Source of the DNA: Actinobacteria bacterium UBA7422
GTDB taxonomy: Bacteria; Actinomycetota; Actinomycetes; S36-B12
Direction: 5' to 3'
NCBI GenBank assembly: GCA_002469525.1
Contig: DKME01000129.1
Coordinates: forward strand, 8,217 to 50,335
Length of the DNA: 42,119 bases
Positions within the stretch are counted from its first letter, which is position 1, and each line of letters begins with the position of its first letter. The notes under the pieces are model-generated. The model was not told the DNA's origin and did not search any database. It saw only the letters and a program-made list of their open reading frames with translations. A program made the translations under genes and the position numbers. Positions 24,016 to 31,773 of the stretch are shown one piece after another.

Positions 24016-24979
24016 ATACCTGGTCGACAATTTTCGCGACCTGAATCGATTGCCACGGACTGGGAAGCCAACCGCCGTTTCCGCGGGTAGCGTCACTGAC
24101 GTTCTCAAACATGAGTTGATATGGATCAACTGCGGCAAAACTCTCTGTGGTTGTCACCCCGTTTGACGTAATGGTCAACTCGCTCGCTTGATTGTGACTG
24201 GTGAAGGCTTGATCCCCGGGAAGGGAAATTTCACCGTGAGTTCCTTTAAGCACTAGACGCTGGGAAGAGTGCATGGCAAAAGAGGCAATAATAGCGCCAG
24301 TTCCCTTTGCGTTAGTCCCTTCAAAGCTGAACTGGGCTTTTGTCGTCAGGTCGACTCTCTCACTGTGTTTCTCCTCGCTTGCTTGAGTAACTCTGTACTC
24401 GGTTTCTTCCGCGAGTAGGGCGACAAGGCCGTGCAGCGGGTAAATGCCAACGTCGTAGAGAGCTCCACCACCCATTGCCGGATCCAATCGGTAGTTGCCT
24501 TGCGTTACTTCGTCGAATGTGAAGGTGCCCAGGTAATTAGTCGGTGAACCGATTGCTCCACCTGCAACTAGTTCCTTCACGCGTTGGGAGCGGGGATGCC
24601 ACAGCGACCAGACAGCTTCAACGAGAAGCAAGCCTTTTTCCTGTGCGTGGGCATACGCGGTGACAGTGTCTCCTGCGTTCATGACCATGGGTTTTTCACA
24701 CAGTACATGTTTGCCAGCATCGAGTGATTTAAGGATCCACGGGAGGTGCGCGTCGTTGTTCAACGAGATGTACACCGCGTCAACGTTTGGGTCTTGAATC
24801 AGTTTTTCATAGGAGTCGTACGCGACTTCGGGAGACAAACTCCGCGCCCTATTTGCATCACGCGCTGCCGCGGCGTACAACTTCCCATTCTTTGAATTGT
24901 GAAGCGACTTTGCCGTCGTACCGGTTGCAAGTCCGCCGGCGCCAATGAATCCCCAATTAACCATTGTGTTGTCAGTCAT
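23990..24979 (-). CDS. Gfo/Idh/MocA-family oxidoreductase (second of pair)
   Basis: This protein is 329 residues from ATG 24979; a TTG at 25000 overlapping the upstream stop (TTGA) is an alternative coupled start adding seven residues. The N-terminal Rossmann motif is VNWGFIGAGGLATGT. The catalytic lysine motif is CEKPMVMN, and DVGIYPLHGLVAL matches the family's substrate-domain helix. Members oxidise or reduce sugars, inositols or related compounds with NAD(P). It follows another family member without a gap, so the pair probably serves one pathway; the substrate cannot be told. Confidence 0.87.
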   Translation of the reverse strand: MTDNTMVNWGFIGAGGLATGTTAKSLHNSKNGKLYAAAARDANRARSLSPEVAYDSYEKLIQDPNVDAVYISLNNDAHLPWILKSLDAGKHVLCEKPMVMNAGDTVTAYAHAQEKGLLLVEAVWSLWHPRSQRVKELVAGGAIGSPTNYLGTFTFDEVTQGNYRLDPAMGGGALYDVGIYPLHGLVALLAEETEYRVTQASEEKHSERVDLTTKAQFSFEGTNAKGTGAIIASFAMHSSQRLVLKGTHGEISLPGDQAFTSHNQASELTITSNGVTTTESFAAVDPYQLMFENVSDATRGNGGWLPSPWQSIQVAKIVDQVFTLVQQPA

Positions 24980-24996
24980 GTTCTTAGTCTCTACGA

Positions 24997-26064
24997 TCAA
25001 TTGTTGAGAAGCGCAGGCGATACCGGAATGCCGTTATTGGCCGCTGAAGTTTCTGCGGCTTCCATGATTGCCACGACATCCCGTGAGTCGACTGCCTGAA
25101 CCTGCATTTGTTCGCCGCTGGTCAAGAAAAGTAAAAACTCGCGGTGGAATTCGAATGGTTCAACGTAGTCAAGTTCGATTGGGGTCTTAATTCCCGATGC
25201 ATCGACAAGGAACAGCTTGGCGGGTAGGTCAGCAACGGCTGGTTCGGCGGCAGGGTCCCACTCACCAACAATCGCACCGGTGGTTCCCAGAGCGTAGAAC
25301 TTTGGCTTGCGCGCCGCTGCCAGGTCAGAGTTCACGAAACTCGCGGTTCGACCATCTGCGAAAGTAATGTCAACTTCAGCGTGGTCGGCGTTTGTCACGT
25401 GGTCCCAGTGACGTTTGTGATTGTGACCGCTGACGTGAGCAACGGTTTCTGGGAACAGGTTCACGATCTGGTCGAGGTAGTGTGAACCCCAGTCAAAAAT
25501 TGCACCGCCGGAAACATCTGCCATGGAGTGCCAGTAGTCGCACGGTCGGGAATAACCACCGACGAAAGATTCATAAGAAAATAATTCTCCGATTGCACCT
25601 TCATTGATCAAACGACGCATTGTGACAAAATCCGGATCGAATCTGCGGTTTTGGTATACAACCAAAACTCGTTTCCTCTCTGCAGCCAATGTAATGAGTT
25701 CGTCGCACTGCTTCGCGGTGAGGGCCATTGGTTTTTCCAAGATCACGTGCAGTCCACGGTTCAAAGATTCTTTTGCCCACGAGTAGTGACTGTTGGGCGG
25801 TGTGGAAATCACCACCATGTCGATCAGGCCGCTGTCGAGCATTTCCATTGAGTCGGTGAAAGGCGTTGCCTCGGGTGCGAGCTCAAGGGCCGCTGCTATC
25901 CGCTCGGAATTGAGGTCGGCGACCGCACGTAATTCGAGCCCTGGGGTGCCAGCAACCGCGAGGTTGTGCTCGTGGCCAATCGCGCCATAGGCGAGAAGCC
26001 CTACGCGTAGGGGAGTGGCCTGGGTTTGTGCGATCTGGGTACTTGTTGTGGAGGAATTAGACAC
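24997..26064 (-). CDS. Gfo/Idh/MocA-family oxidoreductase (first of pair)
   Basis: This 355-residue protein has a nucleotide-binding N-terminus (LRVGLLAYGAIGHEHNLAV), the EKP motif in VILEKPMAL, and GGAIFDWGSHYLDQIVNLF in the C-terminal domain, which carries the usual Asp and His for catalysis. It resembles myo-inositol or scyllo-inositol dehydrogenase-like and related sugar enzymes. The GTG start is set by a leaderless TAAATT box six bases upstream; the N-terminal tail (SNSSTTSTQIAQTQ) is low complexity. It is followed by the second family member with overlapping stop and start. Confidence 0.87.
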   Translation of the reverse strand: MSNSSTTSTQIAQTQATPLRVGLLAYGAIGHEHNLAVAGTPGLELRAVADLNSERIAAALELAPEATPFTDSMEMLDSGLIDMVVISTPPNSHYSWAKESLNRGLHVILEKPMALTAKQCDELITLAAERKRVLVVYQNRRFDPDFVTMRRLINEGAIGELFSYESFVGGYSRPCDYWHSMADVSGGAIFDWGSHYLDQIVNLFPETVAHVSGHNHKRHWDHVTNADHAEVDITFADGRTASFVNSDLAAARKPKFYALGTTGAIVGEWDPAAEPAVADLPAKLFLVDASGIKTPIELDYVEPFEFHREFLLFLTSGEQMQVQAVDSRDVVAIMEAAETSAANNGIPVSPALLNN

Positions 26065-26070
26065 GGCCTA

Positions 26071-26076
26071 AATTTA
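26071..26076 (-). promoter_or_regulatory. Leaderless -10 box for the Gfo/Idh/MocA pair
   Basis: On the minus strand TAAATT is followed by six bases (TAGGCC) and the GTG start at 26064. There is no ribosome site, the same geometry as upstream of xylB. Confidence 0.5.
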
Positions 26077-26215
26077 GTAGGTGAAAGGTAAGTGTGCAGA
26101 ACTGCGGGCAAAATGGTGCCATTCACGGTAACTTTATCTCTCACGGATCTGTGCAAGAACGATTCGGGTAAAAACGATCCGGGTAATAATCCAAGACTCA
26201 ATGAGTGGAGTGCAC

Positions 26216-26974
26216 ATGTCTGAACAGGTTCTCGCAGGAAAAACCGCGCTGGTAACGGGTGCATCTCGCGGAATCGGTCGGGCAATTGCCCTGCGTTTCG
26301 CACATGCTGGTGCAGATGTCGCGATTGTGGCTCGAGACGCCGAGAAACTCAGCTCTCTCGCTGAGGAGATTACCTCGCTTGGGCGCACAGCTCAGGTGAT
26401 CACGGCTGATTTGTCCGCAGAGGACGCAGTCGAGTCGATCTGTTCCGCCCTTGATTTTGACTCGCTCAATATTTTGGTAAACAACGCCGGTGGCAACTCA
26501 TTCATGACCTCCACCGAAACAATGCGCCTCTCGGGTTGGCGCAAGACCCTGAATCTCAACCTCGACGCACTCGTTGCCTTAACCCAGGGTGCAATCCCTC
26601 GTCTCGTGAACTCTGGCAACGGCTCGATAATCAATGTTTCCTCGGTTGCAGGAGTTCGCGGATCACCCTTCATGTCCCACTACGGCGCTGCGAAGGCAGC
26701 AGTAATCAGCTTTAGCCGAAGTTTGGCAATTGAGCTGGCCAGTCAAGGCGTCCGCGTCAACTCACTAGTTCCCGGTTGGATCGAAACCGATCTCACTGAC
26801 TTTTTACGCACCACGCAGGAGGCCGAAGCCGGTGCACTCTCTCGGGTTCCCATGGGTCGCTGGGGTCGCGCCGAGGAGATAGCGGACGCCGCACTCTTCC
26901 TTGCGAGTGACTCCTCAAGTTTCATGACAGGGCAAGAATTGGTGATCGACGGCGGCTTGCTGGCTATGCCGTAG
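26216..26974 (+). CDS. Short-chain dehydrogenase/reductase (classical SDR)
   Basis: This protein is 252 residues from ATG 26216, chosen for the GTGGAG ribosome site five bases upstream; ATG 26201 would add five residues. Classical SDR motifs are visible: TGASRGIG (cofactor loop), NNAGGN, the catalytic Ser in INVSSVAGVRG and the Tyr-Lys pair in HYGAAKAAV. The C-terminal GxxxxxDGG (ELVIDGGLLAMP) is typical. It probably uses NAD(P)H on a sugar acid, keto-acyl or polyol substrate. It stands alone, divergent from the Gfo/Idh/MocA pair across a gap of about 140 bases. Confidence 0.87.
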   Translation: MSEQVLAGKTALVTGASRGIGRAIALRFAHAGADVAIVARDAEKLSSLAEEITSLGRTAQVITADLSAEDAVESICSALDFDSLNILVNNAGGNSFMTSTETMRLSGWRKTLNLNLDALVALTQGAIPRLVNSGNGSIINVSSVAGVRGSPFMSHYGAAKAAVISFSRSLAIELASQGVRVNSLVPGWIETDLTDFLRTTQEAEAGALSRVPMGRWGRAEEIADAALFLASDSSSFMTGQELVIDGGLLAMP

Positions 26975-27058
26975 GCCCGACGAAAAAATGCTTGCGAGTG
27001 GTTGCCGTAAAGCCTGACAAATTCGAGTTCCGGGTGCAGAATGGAGTTATGTAACAAA

Positions 27059-27087
27059 TTGATAACTGCGCCTCACGTGGGTAGGAC
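27059..27087 (+). promoter_or_regulatory. Candidate promoter for the small helical protein gene
   Basis: TTGATA (27059-27064), a 17-base spacer and TAGGAC (27082-27087) give a near-consensus sigma-70-like layout about 41 bases before the GTG at 27129. The last base of the -10 is C rather than T. Confidence 0.35.
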
Positions 27088-27128
27088 AATGTCTGACAGG
27101 TGAGGGCACCAACTGGGAAGGAACTGCC

Positions 27129-27629
27129 GTGAGCAACAACGTAACCAGTCGTATCAGCAGCCGTACAAGCCGGATTGAGGCTAAGTACAAGGGCCACCGG
27201 AGCGAGGATCGCTTTTTTGCGGCTCGTAACGATGCCAAACAAGCGTGCGAGAACTTACGAACGGCAATTCGAAAATCTCAGATTCATACCGTGATGCGAG
27301 ATGAACTCTTGCAAGCGGCGGACCGGGCTGAAGCATTAGTCAAAGGAGTCGAACCGACCCAGATTCACCCTGGTGCAGAAATTCGTCAGCTGGCGAAAGA
27401 GATTGAGCACCTGCAATTGGCGGAGCAGTGGGTTGCCGCAGCTGATCGAGTGTTGAATCGTCTCGGTACAGAAGGGCCGGCTGCGGCGCGAAGCGATTTA
27501 GAACAAGCTCAGGACGCTGTGATGTGGTGTGTGCGAGCTGGTGAGTGGAATGGTCAACTCACTGCCGCAGGAACACAGTTGCAGAAAGTAGTTGCCGAGG
27601 GTGAGATCCACGCAGCGCGAGTGAATTGA
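27129..27629 (+). CDS. Small helical protein of unknown function
   Basis: This 166-residue protein has a basic N-terminus (about 25 residues with several Arg and Ser) and then mostly amphipathic alpha-helical sequence rich in Ala, Glu, Gln and Arg. There is no signal peptide, membrane segment or recognised motif. A GGAAGGAA ribosome site eight bases upstream supports the GTG start. It is flanked by an SDR gene and a convergent ArsR gene, neither of which hints at a role. I do not recognise the family; a coiled-coil or structural protein is possible. Confidence 0.75.
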   Translation: MSNNVTSRISSRTSRIEAKYKGHRSEDRFFAARNDAKQACENLRTAIRKSQIHTVMRDELLQAADRAEALVKGVEPTQIHPGAEIRQLAKEIEHLQLAEQWVAAADRVLNRLGTEGPAAARSDLEQAQDAVMWCVRAGEWNGQLTAAGTQLQKVVAEGEIHAARVN

Positions 27630-27645
27630 GTGCTTGCTACTTGAA

Positions 27646-28005
27646 TTATCTTCGGGAGGAGGCCGCTGGGATTTTCCCGGCGGCCTTTCCTAATTTCGTG
27701 TTGCCGTGTAATTCCTCTGCCATGAATTCGCGTAAAAGATCAATGGCACGAAGGACTTTCTTGCTGCGCAGTGAATAGACAACGTTGAGTCCGTCACGTT
27801 CAGAGGACACGATCCCTCGGTCACGCAGTACGGCTAGGTGCTGGCTTGCATTTGACTGACTGATCTCTAATGCGAGGGCGAGTTCGTTCACTGACATAGG
27901 CCCGCCACGCAACTCGGTGATAAGCAGTAGTCGTTTTGGGTCGGCGATTGCTTTGCACAAGCGTGCATGAAGCTCGTGGATTTCAATTGAGAGTTCGCGG
28001 TCCAT
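27646..28005 (-). CDS. ArsR/SmtB-family winged-helix repressor
   Basis: This 119-residue DNA-binding protein contains LCKAIADPKRLLLITELRGG, the recognition region LALALEISQSNASQHLAVLRDRGIV, and the wing SSERDGLNVVYSLRS. It is next to, and 12 bases after, the dioxygenase-like gene, inside a sulfur locus, so it resembles the SqrR/BigR group that senses sulfide or persulfide. Those sensors need two cysteines, but only Cys17 is present here, so sensing would differ or involve another ligand. The last 14 codons contain a strong hairpin (27660-27686). Confidence 0.9.
   Translation of the reverse strand: MDRELSIEIHELHARLCKAIADPKRLLLITELRGGPMSVNELALALEISQSNASQHLAVLRDRGIVSSERDGLNVVYSLRSKKVLRAIDLLREFMAEELHGNTKLGKAAGKIPAASSRR
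27660..27686 (+). terminator. Hairpin terminator overlapping the arsR 3' end
   Basis: A 12-bp stem, AGGCCGCTGGGA (27660-27671) with TCCCGGCGGCCT (27675-27686), one G-T wobble and a 3-base loop, is followed by TTTCCTAATTT. It lies 31 bases after the stop of the small helical protein gene. On the + strand it would end that gene, although the T-run is short. It also forms part of the arsR coding sequence on the other strand. Confidence 0.5.
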
Positions 28006-28017
28006 GATTTGAGAAGG

Positions 28018-29184
28018 TTAGCCGAGAGTTGTTGAGGCCGCACACTGGTTCTTACCTATTTCGAGAAATTCGATTTCCTCGGCACTGACGACTTTGCCGG
28101 CATTGACAGCGCGAATCGTGTCGTAGGTATCAGGTGCACTGGGCAATGAACCGACGATTTCATGAACAAATTTCACAAGATCTTCCTCCTGCATGAGGGT
28201 GGAGGCGAAAATGTGTTCGAGGTCGGTTGAGACCAAGCCGTCAGATCCCAATTCAGCTGCCGTGGACCAGTGGGCCGGAAGCACCATGGTTGCGGGGGCG
28301 AGTGGGCGTAACCGATCGTGCACGGTATGGAACAACTCTTTTGCCAACTCGTCTGCGCTGCCGGTCAGGTCGGGTCGACCAACACCACGGACGAATACGG
28401 TGTCGCCGGTGAGTAGAAAAACCCCGGGTAGGTGAAGGCAGATGGTGCCGGGTGTATGCCCGGGCATTTTGATCGCGAATGCAGCGACCTTGGCGGTGCC
28501 TAAATCGATCTCCTCACCGTCCGCTAATGGCTCATTGGGCCAGGGAACTTTGGGACCCGCGTCCTCGATCGGTAGGTGGTAGGTGGCGCCCGTGCGTGCG
28601 GCCAATTCCGGGCCGCCAGAGATGTGGTCAGCGTGTACGTGGGTGTCCATGACATGAGTAATTTTCATGTCGTTTTGGGTCGCCAAGTTTTCGTAGAATG
28701 CAGGGAAGCGTGCCGGGTCAACAACGATCGCGTTGCCGCCCTTTGCGCCAAACATGTAGGAAATACAAGCTTTCGACGGGCGAAGAATCTGCCAACCCAG
28801 TACCGAATCCGGCATATTCGGTAGCTCTTTAGCAATTAAGAACTCCGCCCAGGCCGCCGTACCACCGTCAAGGTTGCGCACTTTTCTACCTTCGTCGGCA
28901 AGCATTTCAATGAGAAGGCTGCTGCCATTTCCGTGGGCGCAGACGACAACCGAGTCCTCAGGTATTTCAGCGGCTAAGCTTTCAACCTCTTCAACCGCAA
29001 CCCAGATTGGCACGTTTTTCATTGGTACGGGACCTGGGCCTTCAACCTGCCAGAGGGCGAATTCTTCCTGATTCCGCACGTCCAGAATGTAGGGAACGGT
29101 TCCGGTTCCGATTCCTTCGTAGAGTTCCTGGGGAGTGACGCTGCCAGGATCCTTGTGGGTTTGTGTGTGTGGTGAAGTTGTCAT
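28018..29184 (-). CDS. Rhodanese-metallo-beta-lactamase fusion, persulfide dioxygenase-like
   Basis: This 388-residue protein has a rhodanese domain (about 15-115) with the active-site loop VVVCAHGNGSS, then a metallo-beta-lactamase-fold domain. That domain has the metal motif THVHADHISGG, MPGHTPGTICLHL, LLTGDTVFVRGVGRPDLTGS (in two parts LLTGDTVFV and GRPDLTGS) and the late His in LPAHW. This is the ETHE1/Pdo layout with the rhodanese first, rather than last as in many fusions. The family oxidises glutathione or low-molecular-weight persulfide to sulfite; an actinobacterium would use mycothiol or another thiol. A GAGGGA ribosome site precedes the ATG. It diverges from the DsrE2-TusA-oxidoreductase operon. 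Confidence 0.88.
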   Translation of the reverse strand: MTTSPHTQTHKDPGSVTPQELYEGIGTGTVPYILDVRNQEEFALWQVEGPGPVPMKNVPIWVAVEEVESLAAEIPEDSVVVCAHGNGSSLLIEMLADEGRKVRNLDGGTAAWAEFLIAKELPNMPDSVLGWQILRPSKACISYMFGAKGGNAIVVDPARFPAFYENLATQNDMKITHVMDTHVHADHISGGPELAARTGATYHLPIEDAGPKVPWPNEPLADGEEIDLGTAKVAAFAIKMPGHTPGTICLHLPGVFLLTGDTVFVRGVGRPDLTGSADELAKELFHTVHDRLRPLAPATMVLPAHWSTAAELGSDGLVSTDLEHIFASTLMQEEDLVKFVHEIVGSLPSAPDTYDTIRAVNAGKVVSAEEIEFLEIGKNQCAASTTLG

Positions 29185-29446
29185 GTTCCCTCATTTGACT
29201 GATGAACGTTTGAGTGATTAATTTTTTGATGTGAGTGAAGGCCAAGTCACTTGAAAAAAGAGTCGCTTTCGTGTGTATATGCGCAGACGCTAATACAGTT
29301 TCTGTTTTTTTGTAACGTTTTTGGCATTTTTTTTATTTTTTATTTTTTTTCTGTTTTCCTTGTATGAAGTCGCGCGGGGGTCTAATCTCACATCAGCAGC
29401 CACCGTGTGAGGACCGCTGTGAATCTGTCTACGGAATGGGGAAAGA
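29185..29446. promoter_or_regulatory. Divergent sulfur-locus control region with T-rich tract
   Basis: This 262-base gap has no gene. It holds a perfect palindrome CAAGTCACTTG (29243-29253) on the dioxygenase side and a T-rich tract (29299-29359) on the other. It also carries a promoter for the + strand operon: TTGTAT (29360-29365), a 17-base spacer and TAATCT (29383-29388). The palindrome is a candidate ArsR operator; the tract may act as an upstream (UP-type) element. Both roles are inferred. Confidence 0.55.
29360..29388 (+). promoter_or_regulatory. Promoter of the DsrE2-TusA-sulfite oxidation operon
   Basis: The -35 TTGTAT and -10 TAATCT (TANNNT) have an exact 17-base spacer. The expected transcript start is near 29395, giving an untranslated leader of about 50 bases before the GTG at 29447. 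The T-rich tract ends one base upstream of the -35. Confidence 0.55.
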
Positions 29447-29932
29447 GTGAGTGACGAAGCGCAAAGCATGACGATCATCGCTTTCAGCGGCGATTTAGAC
29501 AAGTTGTGGCCGACCATGATTCTCAGTTCAACAGCGGCAGCAACAGGCATGGAGGTCACCGTCTTTTACACGTTTTGGGGTTTGTTCCCCTTGGTGAAAG
29601 ACGATGTCCGCATCACGGGCAAAGACTCTATGACCAAGATGCTCTCAGGAATGAATGCACCAGGTTTTCAAGGAGCAAAACTTTCCAAAATGAACATGGG
29701 CGGCATGGGTCGTCGCATGATGCGAAAGGTTGCCAAGAAAGGCAACCTGATGCCACCTGAAGAACTCTTCGCAATCTGTGAGGATATGGGAGTCAACATG
29801 TGGCCGTGTCAAATGACCATGGACCTCCTTGGAATAAAGTCCGAGCAAATGCGACCAAATCTAGGAACACCGGTTGGTGCCGCAACGGCACTGCAGAAGA
29901 TGGCCAAATCAGACATCAGCCTTTTCATCTAA
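29447..29932 (+). CDS. DsrE2-like sulfur carrier/transfer protein
   Basis: This 161-residue protein belongs to the DsrE/DsrF/DrsH-like group. The fold start is MTIIAFSGDLDKLWPTMIL, followed by GMEVTVFYTFWGLFPLVK, a hydrophobic or membrane-touching stretch typical of DsrE2. The C-terminal WPCQMTMDLLGI has the conserved Cys; another Cys is in FAICEDMG. In sulfur oxidisers, DsrE2, TusA and a rhodanese form a chain that carries sulfur as protein persulfide. The GTG at 29447 is used here; ATG 29468, seven codons later, is a possible start. TusA is the next gene. Confidence 0.85.
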   Translation: MSDEAQSMTIIAFSGDLDKLWPTMILSSTAAATGMEVTVFYTFWGLFPLVKDDVRITGKDSMTKMLSGMNAPGFQGAKLSKMNMGGMGRRMMRKVAKKGNLMPPEELFAICEDMGVNMWPCQMTMDLLGIKSEQMRPNLGTPVGAATALQKMAKSDISLFI

Positions 29933-29982
29933 TTAATCAGATCATCGAAAAATAATATTGAGTAACTAATTAAGGAGTCATA

Positions 29983-30210
29983 ATGGAGTTTGATCGCGCA
30001 GTAGATGCCAAGGGTCAGAGTTGCCCAATGCCGGTTCTTTTGACAGCCAAGGCTGCCAAGGAAATGACCTCGGGCGAGGTAATGTTCTTAGAAGCAACGG
30101 ATGCCGGTGCTCGCTCAGACATTCCAGCTTGGGCGGAGCAAACTGGCAACGAGCTTATTGAGTCTTCAGAAGAAGGCGACGTTCTATCGTTCTACATTAG
30201 AAAGAAGTAA
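29983..30210 (+). CDS. tusA: TusA-family sulfur carrier protein
   Basis: This 75-residue protein has the TusA motif CPMP (Cys14 carries the persulfide) in the GQSCPMPVLLTAKAA segment, and the usual two-layer alpha/beta pattern ending in LSFYIRKK. It has a strong AAGGAG ribosome site six bases before ATG. Its position between DsrE2 and the iron-sulfur oxidoreductase subunits points to sulfur trafficking in oxidation rather than tRNA thiolation. The next gene starts five bases after its stop. Confidence 0.92.
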   Translation: MEFDRAVDAKGQSCPMPVLLTAKAAKEMTSGEVMFLEATDAGARSDIPAWAEQTGNELIESSEEGDVLSFYIRKK

Positions 30211-30215
30211 CTTAC

Positions 30216-31757
30216 GTGCGCTACGGATTTGCAATTGACCAACGAACCTGTATTGGGTGTCACGCGTGTACGGTCGCTTGTAAGACCGAGCACGACGTAC
30301 CAGTCGGACAATTTCGCACCTGGGTGAAATACGTGGACAAAGGGGAGTACCCCACCACCACCCGTGAGATGGGCGTCATGCGGTGCAACCATTGCACCGA
30401 CGCTCCGTGCGTGAAGAGTTGCCCGACCCAGGCTTTGTTCATTCGCCCCGACGGGATCGTTGACTTTGACAACGAGAGTTGTATCGGTTGCAAAATGTGC
30501 ATGCAGGCATGTCCCTATGACGCAATTTATATCGATGAAAACACCCACACTGCCGCGAAGTGCAATTTTTGTGCGCACCGAATTGATCAAGGACTCGAGC
30601 CTGCCTGCGTTCAGGTGTGTCCCACTGAATCAATTTGGATGGGCGACATCGACGATCCCACGAGTGGGATCAGCAAATTTCTTTCGATCCAGCCGGTCAA
30701 CGTTCGCACACCCGAACAGGGCACCAAGCCCAATGTGTATTACGTCGGCGCTGACCACACGGTCCTAGATCCGTTGGCCGCCCCCGTGCAGGACACCTAC
30801 CTGTGGGCGGATGCTGATCCGCTCCGTTTGGAAACCGCAGCCGAACTGCCGGGGGATCCCCTCACCAATGCCCGCCTGACTTTAAACACCTCACACCCAC
30901 GGCCATGGGGCTGGCGGGTCTGGACTTACCTGTGGACGAAGTCGATTGCCGCTGGGGCATTGCTGCTCGGCGCACTTCTCGTGATTTTCACCGGAGACAC
31001 CAGCAACCTGGTGGCTACCATGGCACCGTTCACCACCGAAGCTTTCTTAGTTATTACTTCCGCTCTATTGATCTGGGACCTCAAGCGACCAGACCGGTTC
31101 TACTTCCTATTTGATCCGCGCAAGATCAACAAGACCTCGTGGCTCGCACTGGGTGGAATCTTCCTAGGACTTGGCGCCGGAATTGGTGGACTGTGGTTCC
31201 TCGCTGGCGCTGCCACTTGGCTTGAGATCGGTGACTTCTCCATGGCAATCACCTGGCTGGCTTGGCCGGCAGTTCCGGCAGCGATCATGGTCGCCGGTTA
31301 CACCGCATTTCTGTTTGGTCAAGCTGAAGGACGCGACCTGTGGCAGTCACCCGTTCTGTTCTGGCATCTGATTGCCCAAGCCGTCATGGTTGGCGCTGGG
31401 GCGCTCCTGCTCATTGGTTTTGTCGTCGCACCTGAGGACTCCACCATGATCTGGCTCACTTGGGCGCTTGTCGCTGGCGTTGCGGCTCACCTACTCATCA
31501 CGTTAATTGAGTTTGGTGGGAAGCACCCAACCCGCAATGCGCAAATTGCCGCCCATTCGATCACCCACGGTCGCTATGCACAGCAGTTCTGGTTCGGCTC
31601 GGTGTTGCTGTCATTTGTTGCCGCAGTACTTGCAGGTCTGACCCTGTTCACCGACTCACTCATATTCGTCGGAGTAGCTGCAGTGCTCGTTCAGGTCGCA
31701 CTCGTCTTCCACGAGAAAGTATTCGTCATGGCGGCCCAAGACCCACCACTGTCCTAA
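30216..31757 (+). CDS. Four-cluster ferredoxin fused to NrfD-like membrane subunit (SoeBC-like)
   Basis: This 513-residue fusion has an N-terminal DMSO-reductase-type electron-transfer domain with four Cys groups: CIGCHACTVAC, CNHCTDAPCVKSCP, CIGCKMCMQACP and CNFC...CVQVCP. After a linker (about 185-240) the C-terminal half has about eight hydrophobic segments of the NrfD/PsrC kind, which exchange electrons with quinone. These are normally two separate proteins (SoeB and SoeC, or PsrB and PsrC). The GTG follows tusA by five bases. With the molybdopterin subunit downstream it forms a complete membrane-bound enzyme. Substrate choice (sulfite versus polysulfide or thiosulfate) rests on the neighbours. 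Confidence 0.9.
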   Translation: MRYGFAIDQRTCIGCHACTVACKTEHDVPVGQFRTWVKYVDKGEYPTTTREMGVMRCNHCTDAPCVKSCPTQALFIRPDGIVDFDNESCIGCKMCMQACPYDAIYIDENTHTAAKCNFCAHRIDQGLEPACVQVCPTESIWMGDIDDPTSGISKFLSIQPVNVRTPEQGTKPNVYYVGADHTVLDPLAAPVQDTYLWADADPLRLETAAELPGDPLTNARLTLNTSHPRPWGWRVWTYLWTKSIAAGALLLGALLVIFTGDTSNLVATMAPFTTEAFLVITSALLIWDLKRPDRFYFLFDPRKINKTSWLALGGIFLGLGAGIGGLWFLAGAATWLEIGDFSMAITWLAWPAVPAAIMVAGYTAFLFGQAEGRDLWQSPVLFWHLIAQAVMVGAGALLLIGFVVAPEDSTMIWLTWALVAGVAAHLLITLIEFGGKHPTRNAQIAAHSITHGRYAQQFWFGSVLLSFVAAVLAGLTLFTDSLIFVGVAAVLVQVALVFHEKVFVMAAQDPPLS

Positions 31758-31773
31758 AGGAAAGAGCTAACGC

